A DNA stretch of 64,000 bases from Dickeya oryzae (GTDB lineage Bacteria; Pseudomonadota; Gammaproteobacteria; Enterobacterales; Enterobacteriaceae). Shown here piece by piece: positions 1 to 7,957 of the stretch. The notes under the pieces are model-generated. The model made no database searches. It was not told where the DNA came from and saw nothing but the letters and a program-made list of their open reading frames with translations. The stretch lies in NCBI RefSeq assembly GCF_009372235.1, contig NZ_ML762920.1, positions 1,112,697 to 1,176,696 of the forward strand, written 5' to 3'. The translations under genes were made by a program, and so were the position numbers. Numbering within the stretch: the first letter of the stretch is position 1; each line of letters starts with the position of its first letter.

Positions 1-559
1 TTTGAATATTCTCCACTACATCCTTAATTTTTGTGGAAAGTTGAGCATATAGGGTTATCAGGCTAGCGAGATCAACGGCGCTGGCTGCTTCGCCACGCAT
101 TTGGCTGCGGGCTTCACGTAGCGCTTCTTCATGCGCACGCGCTTCATCCATTTCTTCCGGCGTGAGGAACAGGTCTTTAAGCTGTTTGGCTTTTTGTATC
201 GCCCATTCAATGGCTTTACCAATCCGTTTCGCCAACGCGCTTTTGTCCCATTCAACTAACCGCTCAAGCACTTTATCCAATGCTTGCAACGCACTACCAA
301 TCCACGGGAATTGCGGTAACGCTTTCCCAGCCAGTTTTGCTGCGCTCTGTACGATAGGGCGAATGATATTGCCGACAAACGGCTTCACCTTCTCCCAAAC
401 GCTTTTTACACTTCCTACAAAGGTTTCCGCTTTCTCTGCCATCCAGGAAACAGCTTTGGCTGCGGTTTCTTTAGCTTTATTCCAAACCCGTCCAGCCGCG
501 CTCGTCACAGAACTTACCACGCTACTGCAAAAACTCCCGACACTTGACCAAAAACCCAT
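1..559 (-). CDS. Unrecognised helical protein, C-terminus cut by window edge
   Basis: An open frame reads leftward from ATG at 559 for 186 codons without a stop and leaves the window. An AGGAG site 6 bases before the ATG and a gap of only 19 bases after the ATPase stop show that the two genes form one operon. The N-terminus (MGFWSSVGSFCSSVVSSV) is rich in Ser and Val. It is followed by Lys/Trp-rich amphipathic helical segments such as KSVWEKVKPFV and, near residues 115-160, a charged E/A/R-rich helix. I see no signal peptide and no clear transmembrane span. I do not recognise the family. A lipid-binding or self-assembling substrate of the adjacent AAA+ ATPase is possible but is only inference. 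Confidence 0.75.
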   Translation of the reverse strand, partial: MGFWSSVGSFCSSVVSSVTSAAGRVWNKAKETAAKAVSWMAEKAETFVGSVKSVWEKVKPFVGNIIRPIVQSAAKLAGKALPQFPWIGSALQALDKVLERLVEWDKSALAKRIGKAIEWAIQKAKQLKDLFLTPEEMDEARAHEEALREARSQMRGEAASAVDLASLITLYAQLSTKIKDVVENIQ

Positions 560-578
560 TTTTCGCTCCTATTATTTT

Positions 579-1538
579 TTATTGGATACCTAATAATTTT
601 TTTGCTGTGCTGACTTCACTCGATGTATGCCCTGAATGCGTGGCAATCGCTTGATGAGAAGCAAAAACTTGTTCGATAGCACTACGTAAGTGACTGATAC
701 TGAGTTGTGGCGTTATCCCTTCTTGTTCGGCTTCCAGCAAAACCTTAGGTAGGGCAAGGCGCATACAAGTACGAATTTCACGACCGGCAAGCCCTTCAGA
801 AAGAGCGCTGACAGCCTCTACCAACGTTTCTCGCGCCTGAGATAACGGAATCTCCGCAACCAAAAATTTGTTCCATAGCTGTTGGCGGGCAGCAAGATCA
901 GGCAAGGTAAACTCAACGTGATAACCAATACGGCTACGAAACGCTTCATCGTAATTTCGGGCAAAATTAGTGGCAAAAATCACAATACCTTCAAAGCGTT
1001 CCAACTCAATCAGTAAGGTAGAACGCATCGCGTTTACTTCATTATCGACACCTTGTGTAACAGAAGAGAGTCGTTTACCAAGTAGTGTGTCTGCTTCATC
1101 AAAAAAAAGTAATGCGCCTGTTTCTTTTGCTTTGGCAAACGCTAATTGGATATTCTTGGCTGTCTCCCCCATAAATTTACTTTCCAGTTCAGCAATCCCT
1201 AGCGCAATAAAAGGCATACGAAGTTGTCCTGCCAGAGCTTCAGCACACAGGGTTTTTCCCGTTCCCGGCGGACCATAAAAATTGAGAATCGCTGTCACCC
1301 CCATCGGATCAACACAAGCAAAATTCCATTGCTCATAGATAGTTTTATGAAAGCGTAATCGAGCCAGACACTCATCTAATGCTGTTCGGGTGGATTGAGA
1401 TAAAATGACGTCTTTATCAAGGGTAAAACGAGGGGTTTTTATCATGTTGATATCTGAAAACACTCGACTATCTTCACCTCGCTCAAGTGAAGATAAAGGC
1501 TGTCTGGATGGAGCAGTGCCGTTACTGTTTGTTGCCAT
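579..1538 (-). CDS. AAA+ family ATPase (single ATPase domain)
   Basis: 319 residues from the ATG at 1538, which has an AAGGAT-type ribosome site; the frame extends to 1589 but that extension has no such site. Walker A GPPGTGKT is at residues 89-96, Walker B LLFFDEAD at 143-150, sensor-1 FATN near 188-191 and arginine-finger-like RSR at 201-203. The order and spacing match classical AAA proteins of the Vps4/FtsH-like 'meiotic' type. The first 50 residues are a poorly conserved tail that could recruit a substrate. No protease, nuclease or membrane domain is fused. It is co-transcribed with the unknown helical gene downstream, so that protein is the likely substrate or partner. The biological role is unknown. 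Confidence 0.85.
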   Translation of the reverse strand: MATNSNGTAPSRQPLSSLERGEDSRVFSDINMIKTPRFTLDKDVILSQSTRTALDECLARLRFHKTIYEQWNFACVDPMGVTAILNFYGPPGTGKTLCAEALAGQLRMPFIALGIAELESKFMGETAKNIQLAFAKAKETGALLFFDEADTLLGKRLSSVTQGVDNEVNAMRSTLLIELERFEGIVIFATNFARNYDEAFRSRIGYHVEFTLPDLAARQQLWNKFLVAEIPLSQARETLVEAVSALSEGLAGREIRTCMRLALPKVLLEAEQEGITPQLSISHLRSAIEQVFASHQAIATHSGHTSSEVSTAKKLLGIQ

Positions 1539-1876
1539 GAAATACTCATCCTTGACACATAAATTAATTAGCGAGATAAATATTAGCAATATTTATTAAG
1601 AGGAAAAAATCCATTGTCTATATATATTAGATTTTCACTCGCCACGCAATATACAACCAGTAATCTTATAATGCATTTATATTTTCGATGTTTTCCAGAC
1701 TGAAATTAACATTCCACTCTATCATCAGATAAAACGGCCCGTATATAATTGTTATCCTGGCATCACAGGATTAAAACAACAGTACCACGCTGGCAGGGAA
1801 ATTATATCCCTGCCAAAATGTGCCTTTTACGGTCGTATTTCACACATCAAGATATGAAATCATTCAGAAAAGATAC
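1539..1876. other. AT-rich intergenic region with one hairpin
   Basis: No credible gene is present. The stretch is strongly AT-rich near 1590-1690 and likely contains the promoter of the leftward ATPase operon. A hairpin with 9-bp arms (TGGCAGGGA / TCCCTGCCA) lies at 1791-1815, just beyond the end of the Gp2-like gene, and may act as its terminator, although no strong U-tract follows it on that strand. Confidence 0.5.
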
Positions 1877-2500
1877 TCAGAAATTACTACACCCAAACGA
1901 TCTATATCCATCGTCAAAGTTCTTACTTTTCACCTTGGTGAGATAATCAATCCGGTTCAGTAAGTCGCTGGGGTAAATGCCATTGAGAATATCGTCACGG
2001 TTCAGGGTATATTTACCATTAAGGGGGTATTGCACCAGGTGCTGTCCCTCTTCGGGAGTCAGGTTTAATGCGCTACACCATGCCGAGGTAATCATGGTTC
2101 TTAGCGTATCTTCATCCAGATTGAAATCTCCCAGGTGGTAATAGGCATCTTTGTTCAGGAACAGAAATACATGATAATGACGTTTACCATTCTGGGTAAA
2201 TTCCCTTACCCATGCATACCTCAGCGTGTTAGGATGCACCCGTTTACCCTCTCTGTACTTGCGCTGCTCATTTGCTATTAATTTTGCTTTTAGTGAATTA
2301 GTAAATCTTGATATAGCACCTGAATCAGTATTAGCGATACAGGAAATGGTATCACCATTATCCAGAATAGCCGGATCATGAAGATCCACCCGTACTGCCA
2401 GTGTACGGTTGTGTTCTTTAACAGCCTTATTAATAACGTCGATAATTCTTTCTTTGTATGATTTAACATGACTTCCATACTCGCTATCGTAGAGATTCAT
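1877..2500 (-). CDS. Inovirus Gp2 / YagK-YfjJ family protein
   Basis: 207 residues, with ATG at 2500 and a GAGGA site upstream. The pattern RYAWVREFTQNGKRHYHVFLFLN (HYH at residues 108-110) and the length match the YagK/YfjJ C-terminal domain family, also called inovirus Gp2. This family is found in CP4-type prophages and satellites and is thought to be related to HUH replication initiators. It is probably a replication or mobilisation protein of the integrated satellite. It is followed upstream on the same strand by YfjI- and AlpA-type genes, the usual satellite companions. A classical two-histidine HUH active site plus catalytic tyrosine is not obvious, so enzymatic activity is uncertain. 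Confidence 0.8.
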   Translation of the reverse strand: MNLYDSEYGSHVKSYKERIIDVINKAVKEHNRTLAVRVDLHDPAILDNGDTISCIANTDSGAISRFTNSLKAKLIANEQRKYREGKRVHPNTLRYAWVREFTQNGKRHYHVFLFLNKDAYYHLGDFNLDEDTLRTMITSAWCSALNLTPEEGQHLVQYPLNGKYTLNRDDILNGIYPSDLLNRIDYLTKVKSKNFDDGYRSFGCSNF

Positions 2501-2728
2501 AATAAATTATTCCTCGATGGATAACAGTCATCGCATTACTGGCTATGTCTTATTAACGTGATGGATATACAGATATTGCTAATGACAATATAATAACTAT
2601 CCGACACTCTATTTCAGAAAAAGAATAGCCACAGCCTGCGATGACTGTTCAAAAAATTACTCTGCAATTAGTTGCAATGATGACTCTTTAATAAAACGAT
2701 GATTATCGTTTTAAATTTGACTTATCCG

Positions 2729-4138
2729 TTACATAAAATTAACGACAGGTTGTATAAAAAGCGTTTTCCCTCTTTTCTCTGTCAGTATTTTCTTTTGCGA
2801 GTAAAGCGTACTGAGTAGTTCATTCACTTTACTCCGGTTCCTGAACCGGTTCGGACCATATTGCAGGATGGTTGTCTTCCTGATATATGGCACGAAACAC
2901 TTATAGCAATAATCTTTTATCCACGCGTAAAGTTCATCCGCTTCGGAACTGACCAGCAGCAGGGGCTCTGGCTTAGAAAAAATCCTTACATACTCATCCA
3001 CATACCAGGCGCTTATCGCTACGGCTGATTCCACCGCATTAAGGGATATGTCGCCTTCATCACCGTTGAAATAATGCAGCAGTGCAGCAATCCTTGCCAT
3101 GTTCTCTGCTATCTTGGACGCATAATCCTTAAAATCAGACAGGAAACCAATCAGGCCCATTTCCGACTCGACTTTGTTATAAAATTCGATCCAGCGTTTT
3201 TCTGCTTCAGGAGAGAAGTGCAGGCATTGACGCTCATTTTCATCGTTTTTAGCTATGCTCTCATTAACGATATCTATCAGTCGCTGATGAAATATCGGCA
3301 GATGCTCACTTGAGACAACCGGGCTGGTAATTTGTCTGTAGCCTTGTGTTGAGCCAGGCTGGCACACCAGACACCGTGCGAAGTAACCTATCGCTTTTGC
3401 CATATCGCCTTTCCGCTCGATATAGCCCTTAAAAGCATCAGGCTGAACCATCAGCGACTGCGTCATTCTGGCGTCTCTAATTAATTTCTCAGGCTCTTTT
3501 TTCCTTTCCACGGAAAACATTCCGCCATCCCACATTTTATTGATGAAAGGCAGTTCATTCAGCGCGTAGCCATTAAAGATAATACCAGCTTCATCAGACA
3601 TAAGACCAATAGATCTCCAACGTCCGCAGAGATAGTCTTTTATTGCCGCAGGTGTGGCATCATTGAAAATCTGCTTGAACCTGACCGGCATTTTCGGGGT
3701 CTCCGCAAGGAGTGCTTTCAGTCGTTCATCTGTTGTAGAATGATCTTTGTTGCGGAGAATTTCTGATTTAATTTTTGAAATCAGTGCTTTCTTTGCAATA
3801 TTAAAAGCCGTATCCTCACTCCGCCAGATAATCAGGTCTTGGGTATATTTTTCAAACCATTCCTCTTCCAGTTGATATAGTGGTTTCATCAGTAGTTTGT
3901 CCACAGTACTTTTTCGCTCACCAGACTCCGCCAGCGTTAATAAAAAAAGCGATACCGGTCCGCGCAAATTACTTTGTCGGCACACATCAATCCGGTTCTG
4001 GCAGGCAAGAGAAATAACCCCCAGTATCGCTGTGACAATCAAAGCCTGGGGAGCCTGCGTATGCTGCTCCACTTCATAAACCGCGTTTTTGATGATCGGC
4101 GGAAACACATGCACGGGAAAAGGACGACCACACAGCAT
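2729..4138 (-). CDS. YfjI-like DUF3987 protein of integrated element
   Basis: 469 residues from ATG 4138, which sits 5 bases after AGAGG; an in-frame GTG at 4144 is the alternative. The sequence resembles YfjI of the CP4-57 prophage: an N-terminal region around residues 28-48 (APQALIVTAILGVISLACQ), a degenerate P-loop-like AESGERKST at about 70-78, and the long DUF3987 body. DUF3987 proteins occur in phage satellites and are considered primase/helicase-like replication factors; the true role is not established. It lies between AlpA- and Gp2-type genes on the same strand, so one transcript from the AlpA side is plausible. Confidence 0.8.
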   Translation of the reverse strand: MLCGRPFPVHVFPPIIKNAVYEVEQHTQAPQALIVTAILGVISLACQNRIDVCRQSNLRGPVSLFLLTLAESGERKSTVDKLLMKPLYQLEEEWFEKYTQDLIIWRSEDTAFNIAKKALISKIKSEILRNKDHSTTDERLKALLAETPKMPVRFKQIFNDATPAAIKDYLCGRWRSIGLMSDEAGIIFNGYALNELPFINKMWDGGMFSVERKKEPEKLIRDARMTQSLMVQPDAFKGYIERKGDMAKAIGYFARCLVCQPGSTQGYRQITSPVVSSEHLPIFHQRLIDIVNESIAKNDENERQCLHFSPEAEKRWIEFYNKVESEMGLIGFLSDFKDYASKIAENMARIAALLHYFNGDEGDISLNAVESAVAISAWYVDEYVRIFSKPEPLLLVSSEADELYAWIKDYCYKCFVPYIRKTTILQYGPNRFRNRSKVNELLSTLYSQKKILTEKRGKTLFIQPVVNFM

Positions 4139-4265
4139 AGACACCTCTTGTTCGGTTAATGTTGAAAACGATCTCCCTCATCTTGCCATTCCGCTATTAA
4201 TAGCGGAAATAGCAGGATGAACATGGGTATTTCAGGAAAAAAATAAATGCAAAAAAAGCCTGATG

Positions 4266-4502
4266 CTAACGCTCATTGATCCAACAAAGCAGATCACTTA
4301 AGAGCCATCCACAGGATTTAGCGCCAAGCGATTTGCGCAACGGAAACTTACCTACCTGCTCCAGTTTCCACGCGGTAGAGCGGGAAATGGACGTAATACG
4401 TTGTCGCTCCCGTTCACGCACGAGACGATCACCTTTCTCACCGTAATTACGCAGGACTTGCAAACGTTGTTCTGGGGTTGGGGAAATAAATGTTGTACTC
4501 AT
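4266..4502 (-). CDS. AlpA-family transcriptional regulator
   Basis: 78 residues from ATG 4502 behind a strong AAGGAGG site. The segment RERERQRITSISRSTAWKLEQVGKFPLRKSLGAKSCGWLLSDLL has the AlpA/MerR-like winged helix-turn-helix pattern (ITSISRSTAWKLE as recognition region, then a basic wing and a W-L helix). AlpA proteins activate excision and gene expression in CP4-57 and P4-type elements. It stands first in the alpA-yfjI-gp2 group and probably controls it. It is slightly longer at the N-terminus than E. coli AlpA. Confidence 0.88.
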   Translation of the reverse strand: MSTTFISPTPEQRLQVLRNYGEKGDRLVRERERQRITSISRSTAWKLEQVGKFPLRKSLGAKSCGWLLSDLLCWINER

Positions 4503-4564
4503 ACTGCCTCCTTTGTTTCGACAAGTGCAGCATGAATCAGTGCGAGTGTGGAGAAAAGCTGAGG

Positions 4565-4603
4565 AGCTCTTGCTAAAGGCTTAATAAGCCTTTAGCAAGA
4601 GCT
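4565..4603. repeat. Perfect 18-bp inverted repeat (hairpin)
   Basis: Two perfectly complementary 18-base arms (left arm AGCTCTTGCTAAAGGCTT) are separated by only AAT. It sits 5 bases beyond the stop of the 337-residue gene and about 60 bases before alpA. It may be a terminator for the upstream gene, though no clear U-tract follows on the minus strand, or a protein-binding or processing site. Confidence 0.85.
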
Positions 4604-4608
4604 ATTTA

Positions 4609-5622
4609 TCACTTTATTTTCATAATGTTAGCAGCAATTTCGGGGGTAAAGACGATACACCATTCTCTTGGTGATGACTTGACAAAATCGTTCAATATTC
4701 GAGCTACATTAGATGGTGTTTTAGGAATATTTTTACTTTTGCAATGAAGCGTGATTAAGCAAGCGGCTATCCTGGAATGCTGGGGCTGTATTTTGTAAGG
4801 CTTATCTCTTTTCTCAAATGTTTCTTCAAGAACTTTTTTTATGGTTGTTTGCCCAACATTGATTCCATTACTTGAAAGAGCTGTACTAACATTTGAGTAA
4901 GTCACATGACCATTAACACTGAAAATCTTATTTATAAGAAGAACCATTGCGATTCGGTTATAAGGTGGGTCATACCTTTCCATTTCACTATTTTCATTGT
5001 AAGAAAAACATTCTTTTATTATTTTAAAATCAGAACTAGAAATATATAACTGTTCAAATGAAATATAAATATCGGTGTTAAACAGAAGATAATCCCTTTT
5101 ATCTCTACCAAAAACATCAACTTCACCGGGGATTGAAACCCATTCATCATTAGCATTTTTAAGGTTGTAATTATCCCTTACCAAATGGGTGATACCAGTC
5201 GGTTGTAACCGCCAATAACCACTAGCATATCCATTGTAAACGTATTTGAAACTGCTACTCCCGCTAAAATCTATATATTCTTTAATCTCAGACTCTTTTT
5301 TACAGGGTATAAATTTTCTTATTTTGTCCTGAGGACTCCTCTCATCTTGATAAAAATCCCTACCAAAAGCAATCTCACTTGTATCATAGCGATTCTCTTC
5401 TTTATTAGGATAACGGTTAATCCTGCAATACACAGAACGAAGATAAACATATATGTTTATTTTACCACTCAACCATACATCTATTATCTCTTCGATTTTT
5501 ACATGGGATTTCTTAGAGAAATCATCAACGCGATAGAAATCATCAGAAATATCAAGCCGTTCAGCATCGCTGGAATAAAGCAAAGAATTAATAGCATCAA
5601 GGAAATCAGAATTTTCTTTCAT
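4609..5622 (-). CDS. Hypothetical protein of the integrated element
   Basis: 337 residues from ATG 5622. The gene is clearly more AT-rich than the core genes, which suggests transfer. I recognise no family. The N-terminal 80 residues are acidic and helical (SDAERLDISDDFYRVDDF), the middle is rich in Tyr/Phe/Asn and looks beta-rich, and the C-terminal 120 residues contain SNVSTALSSNGINVGQTTIKKVLEE and TPSNVARILNDFV, both of which could be helix-turn-helix-like segments. There is no signal peptide or membrane span. Its position next to alpA suggests a regulatory or accessory satellite protein, but this is only context. Confidence 0.7.
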   Translation of the reverse strand: MKENSDFLDAINSLLYSSDAERLDISDDFYRVDDFSKKSHVKIEEIIDVWLSGKINIYVYLRSVYCRINRYPNKEENRYDTSEIAFGRDFYQDERSPQDKIRKFIPCKKESEIKEYIDFSGSSSFKYVYNGYASGYWRLQPTGITHLVRDNYNLKNANDEWVSIPGEVDVFGRDKRDYLLFNTDIYISFEQLYISSSDFKIIKECFSYNENSEMERYDPPYNRIAMVLLINKIFSVNGHVTYSNVSTALSSNGINVGQTTIKKVLEETFEKRDKPYKIQPQHSRIAACLITLHCKSKNIPKTPSNVARILNDFVKSSPREWCIVFTPEIAANIMKIK

Positions 5623-6019
5623 TTATCACCGCCAACATATTGTCATTACCAAAAATTCTATCAGGACAAGCCGTTATGTTTAAATTTATTTCAAAAAAAT
5701 CAAAAAGAATCTTCCATCACTTTACGTCAACAAGAATACAGCGTGACACATCAATCTATGCCAATAAGATGACCTAATCAATATAGGCTACTTAAAGCTG
5801 TATCTGGCTTTGCGGGCTGTTCCTATTCAAACTTAAATCAGGATTGAAAGAATGGGGCTTTCAGCATGACAAAAAACAGCACATAACCAGATTACTAAAG
5901 CACAACTCTACCTGCCGTTACCAGATCAACCGCTATTGAAACGGGTGTTTCTGTGCAACAAATTGAGCAGCAACTCAAAAAAATCAGACACAGGCGAAAG
6001 CCGTCGGCCTCGCCCGTTG
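5623..6019. other. Gene-poor island stretch
   Basis: No credible gene is seen. AT-rich DNA to about 5780 probably carries the promoter of the leftward 337-residue gene. The part from about 5880 onward has coding-like composition in short open stretches but no start or ribosome site, so it is more likely decayed satellite sequence. Confidence 0.4.
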
Positions 6020-6355
6020 TTAATCTGACATTATGTCGCTCACCAGTTGCATCATGGGGCTGTAGTTTCCTGATACGCCCGCCTGAATTGCCTTGAAGTA
6101 AAACGCCTTATGCTTATTCCACAGGCTGTAATCCAGCAATCCCTTCCCTGCCAGCACCGGGCAGTGCGCGACAGCAAAGAGGATAAGGCTCGCCTGTTGC
6201 TGCTCATTCAGCAGATAGGCAGAGCGGGCAACGAACGGTTATCGTCGCGTGACAGCGCATCCCAATCGAGCCCTGAGGAAACAAAACTGGCAGGCCCAAA
6301 CTCGTTGGATGCTACAAAGCAAACATCGCAAAATGAGATGGTGGGAATTTTGTGA
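6020..6355 (-). pseudogene. Frameshifted C-terminal gene remnant
   Basis: On the minus strand one frame reads FCDVCFVASNEFGPASFVSS and continues GLDWDALSRDDNR. After what looks like a single lost base near 6243, a second frame continues FVARSAYLLNEQQQASLIL to a TAA at 6020-6022, ending MQLVSDIMSD. Together they look like one protein C-terminus broken by a frameshift. No start codon or ribosome site is visible upstream, where a stop lies just before the first frame. I do not recognise the parent family. Confidence 0.4.
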
Positions 6356-6388
6356 AAAACCACGGAGATAACCTATACATTGTAATTT

Positions 6389-6412
6389 GTGTACCCGAGA
6401 GTGTACCCGAGA
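6389..6412. repeat. Tandem 12-bp repeat near tRNA attachment end
   Basis: GTGTACCCGAGA occurs twice head to tail (6389-6400, 6401-6412), about 50 bases from the 3' end of thrW. Short direct repeats of this kind near tRNA 3' ends can be integrase arm sites or scars of integration. No integrase gene is present to support the first option. Confidence 0.6.
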
Positions 6413-6463
6413 ACAAGAAAAGGAGATTTCAGAGAGGGATGATATCGTAACTTACTGATTTTA

Positions 6464-6539
6464 TGGTGCCGATAATAGGAGTCGAACCTACGACCTTCGC
6501 ATTACGAATGCGCTGCTCTACCAACTGAGCTATATCGGC
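6464..6539 (-). tRNA. thrW: tRNA-Thr (anticodon CGT)
   Basis: A 76-base cloverleaf with encoded CCA. The acceptor arm GCCGATA pairs with TATCGGC, the D-loop is AGTTGGTAGA, the anticodon loop is TTCGTAA (anticodon CGT) and the T-arm has GGTTCGACTCC. From memory it agrees with E. coli thrW, including its place next to proA. In E. coli K-12 the 3' end of thrW is the integration site of prophage CP4-6. Here too the 3' side faces an island with a YagK-type gene, so the same hotspot appears to have been used. Confidence 0.97.
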
Positions 6540-6650
6540 CCTGAGAGCGTCCCGCGAATGCGTGACGTGAACTACGGGGTGACAAACTAGTCAAATCATT
6601 ACGGCAAGTCAATACTTACACGTATCGTCTGATGGTTTTCTAAGCGTCTT

Positions 6651-6682
6651 GCCCGACAGACACGCTCTCGCGGCTGTCGGGC
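6651..6682 (-). terminator. Hairpin downstream of proA
   Basis: Nine-base arms GCCCGACAG / CTGTCGGGC with a 14-base loop lie 11 bases beyond the proA stop. The stem is strong, but the U-tract on the minus strand is weak, so this may be a poor intrinsic terminator or a transcript-end stabiliser. Confidence 0.6.
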
Positions 6683-6693
6683 ATGGAAGGAAA

Positions 6694-7947
6694 TCACGCA
6701 CGAACCAGATCGTCGCCGTAACCAATCCATTTGTAGGTGGTGAGCGCTTCCAGCCCCATGGGGCCACGGGCGTGCAGTTTCTGGGTGCTGACCGCCACTT
6801 CTGCGCCAAGGCCAAACTGGCCGCCGTCGGTAAAGCGGGTGGTGGCGTTGACGTACACCGCCGAGGAATCCACTTCGCGCACGAACTGTTCAGCACGGCT
6901 TAATGAACGGGTCAGGATGGCGTCGGAGTGTTGGGTGCCATGCTCACGGATGTGGTCGATGGCATCATCGATATCGGTCACCAGCTTGACGTTCAGATCC
7001 AGCGAAAGCCACTCATCGTCATAGTTCGCGGCCTCTACCGCCGTGACGTTAGCCGGGCCACCGCTTAGCAACGGCAGCGACGCCGGGCAGGCATGCAGGC
7101 TGACGCCTGCCTGCTTCATGCGCTCGCTCAGCGCAGGCAGGAACGTCGCCGCGATACCCTGATGCACCAGCAGGGTTTCCACCGTGTTACAGGTGCTGGG
7201 GCGTTGGGTTTTCGCGTTAACGATCACCTTCAGCGCCGGTTCAAACTCCATCGACTCATCAACGTAAATATGGCACACCCCGATACCGCCGGTGATCACC
7301 GGAATGGTGGACTGCTCGCGGCACAGTTTGTGCAATCCGGCACCACCGCGCGGGATCAGCATATCCACGTAGCGATCGAGCTTCAGCAGTTGGTTGACCA
7401 GTTCACGATCCGGGCTTTCAATCGCCTGAATCGCGGCGGCAGGTAAACCGCACTCGGTGAGCGCCTGCTGGATAACCTTTACCGTGGCGGCGTTGGTGCG
7501 ATAGGTCTCTTTACCGCCACGCAATATCACCGCGTTGCCGGTTTTCAGGCACAGGCTGGCGACATCCACCGTGACGTTCGGACGGGCTTCATAAATCACC
7601 CCGACGACACCGAGCGGCACCCGGCGGCGTTCCAGTTTCAGGCCATTGTCCAGAATACGGCCGTCGATGATTTCACCGACCGGGTCATTCAGGCGGCACA
7701 CCTGGCGCACATCGTCGGCAATCGCTTTCAGGCGCGCCGGGGTCAGTTGCAAGCGATCCAGCAATGCTTCGCTCATGCCGTTTTCTCTGGCCTGCGCCAG
7801 GTCCTGCTCGTTGGCAGTCAGAATGGCGTCATGCTGGGCTTCCAGCAGATCCGCTATCGTCATCAACGCCTTGTTTTTCTGGCTGGTGCTCAGCGCCGCC
7901 AGCTGATAAGAGGCTTTTTTAGCCGCTTTACCCATTTGCTCAAGCAT
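6694..7947 (-). CDS. proA: Glutamate-5-semialdehyde dehydrogenase (gamma-glutamyl phosphate reductase)
   Basis: The second step of proline synthesis: NADPH-dependent reduction of gamma-glutamyl phosphate to glutamate 5-semialdehyde in the cytoplasm. The 417 residues match the E. coli length and collinear motifs: [25 protein letters not shown] at 106-130, [21 protein letters not shown] at 201-221, and the catalytic cysteine Cys253 in [13 protein letters not shown]. The ATG at 7947 follows a GAGGAG site. It lies 10 bases after the proB stop, so proB and proA are one operon and the two enzymes can channel the unstable phosphate intermediate. Confidence 0.98.
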   Translation of the reverse strand: MLEQMGKAAKKASYQLAALSTSQKNKALMTIADLLEAQHDAILTANEQDLAQARENGMSEALLDRLQLTPARLKAIADDVRQVCRLNDPVGEIIDGRILDNGLKLERRRVPLGVVGVIYEARPNVTVDVASLCLKTGNAVILRGGKETYRTNAATVKVIQQALTECGLPAAAIQAIESPDRELVNQLLKLDRYVDMLIPRGGAGLHKLCREQSTIPVITGGIGVCHIYVDESMEFEPALKVIVNAKTQRPSTCNTVETLLVHQGIAATFLPALSERMKQAGVSLHACPASLPLLSGGPANVTAVEAANYDDEWLSLDLNVKLVTDIDDAIDHIREHGTQHSDAILTRSLSRAEQFVREVDSSAVYVNATTRFTDGGQFGLGAEVAVSTQKLHARGPMGLEALTTYKWIGYGDDLVRA

Positions 7948-7957
7948 CGCCTGCTCC

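Noticed and set aside
162..593. Rightward 143-codon frame at the left edge
   Set aside because: It is the antisense shadow of the leftward helical gene, which has the better ribosome site, operon position and helical amino-acid pattern.
5347..5772. Rightward frame across the start of the 337-residue gene
   Set aside because: AT-rich shadow frame without a ribosome site or domain pattern, overlapping the better leftward gene.
1..6463. Integrase or transposase gene in the island
   Set aside because: Both strands were read for tyrosine integrase and transposase motifs; none of the open frames shows them, so mobility is inferred only from the AlpA/YfjI/Gp2 genes and the tRNA boundary.
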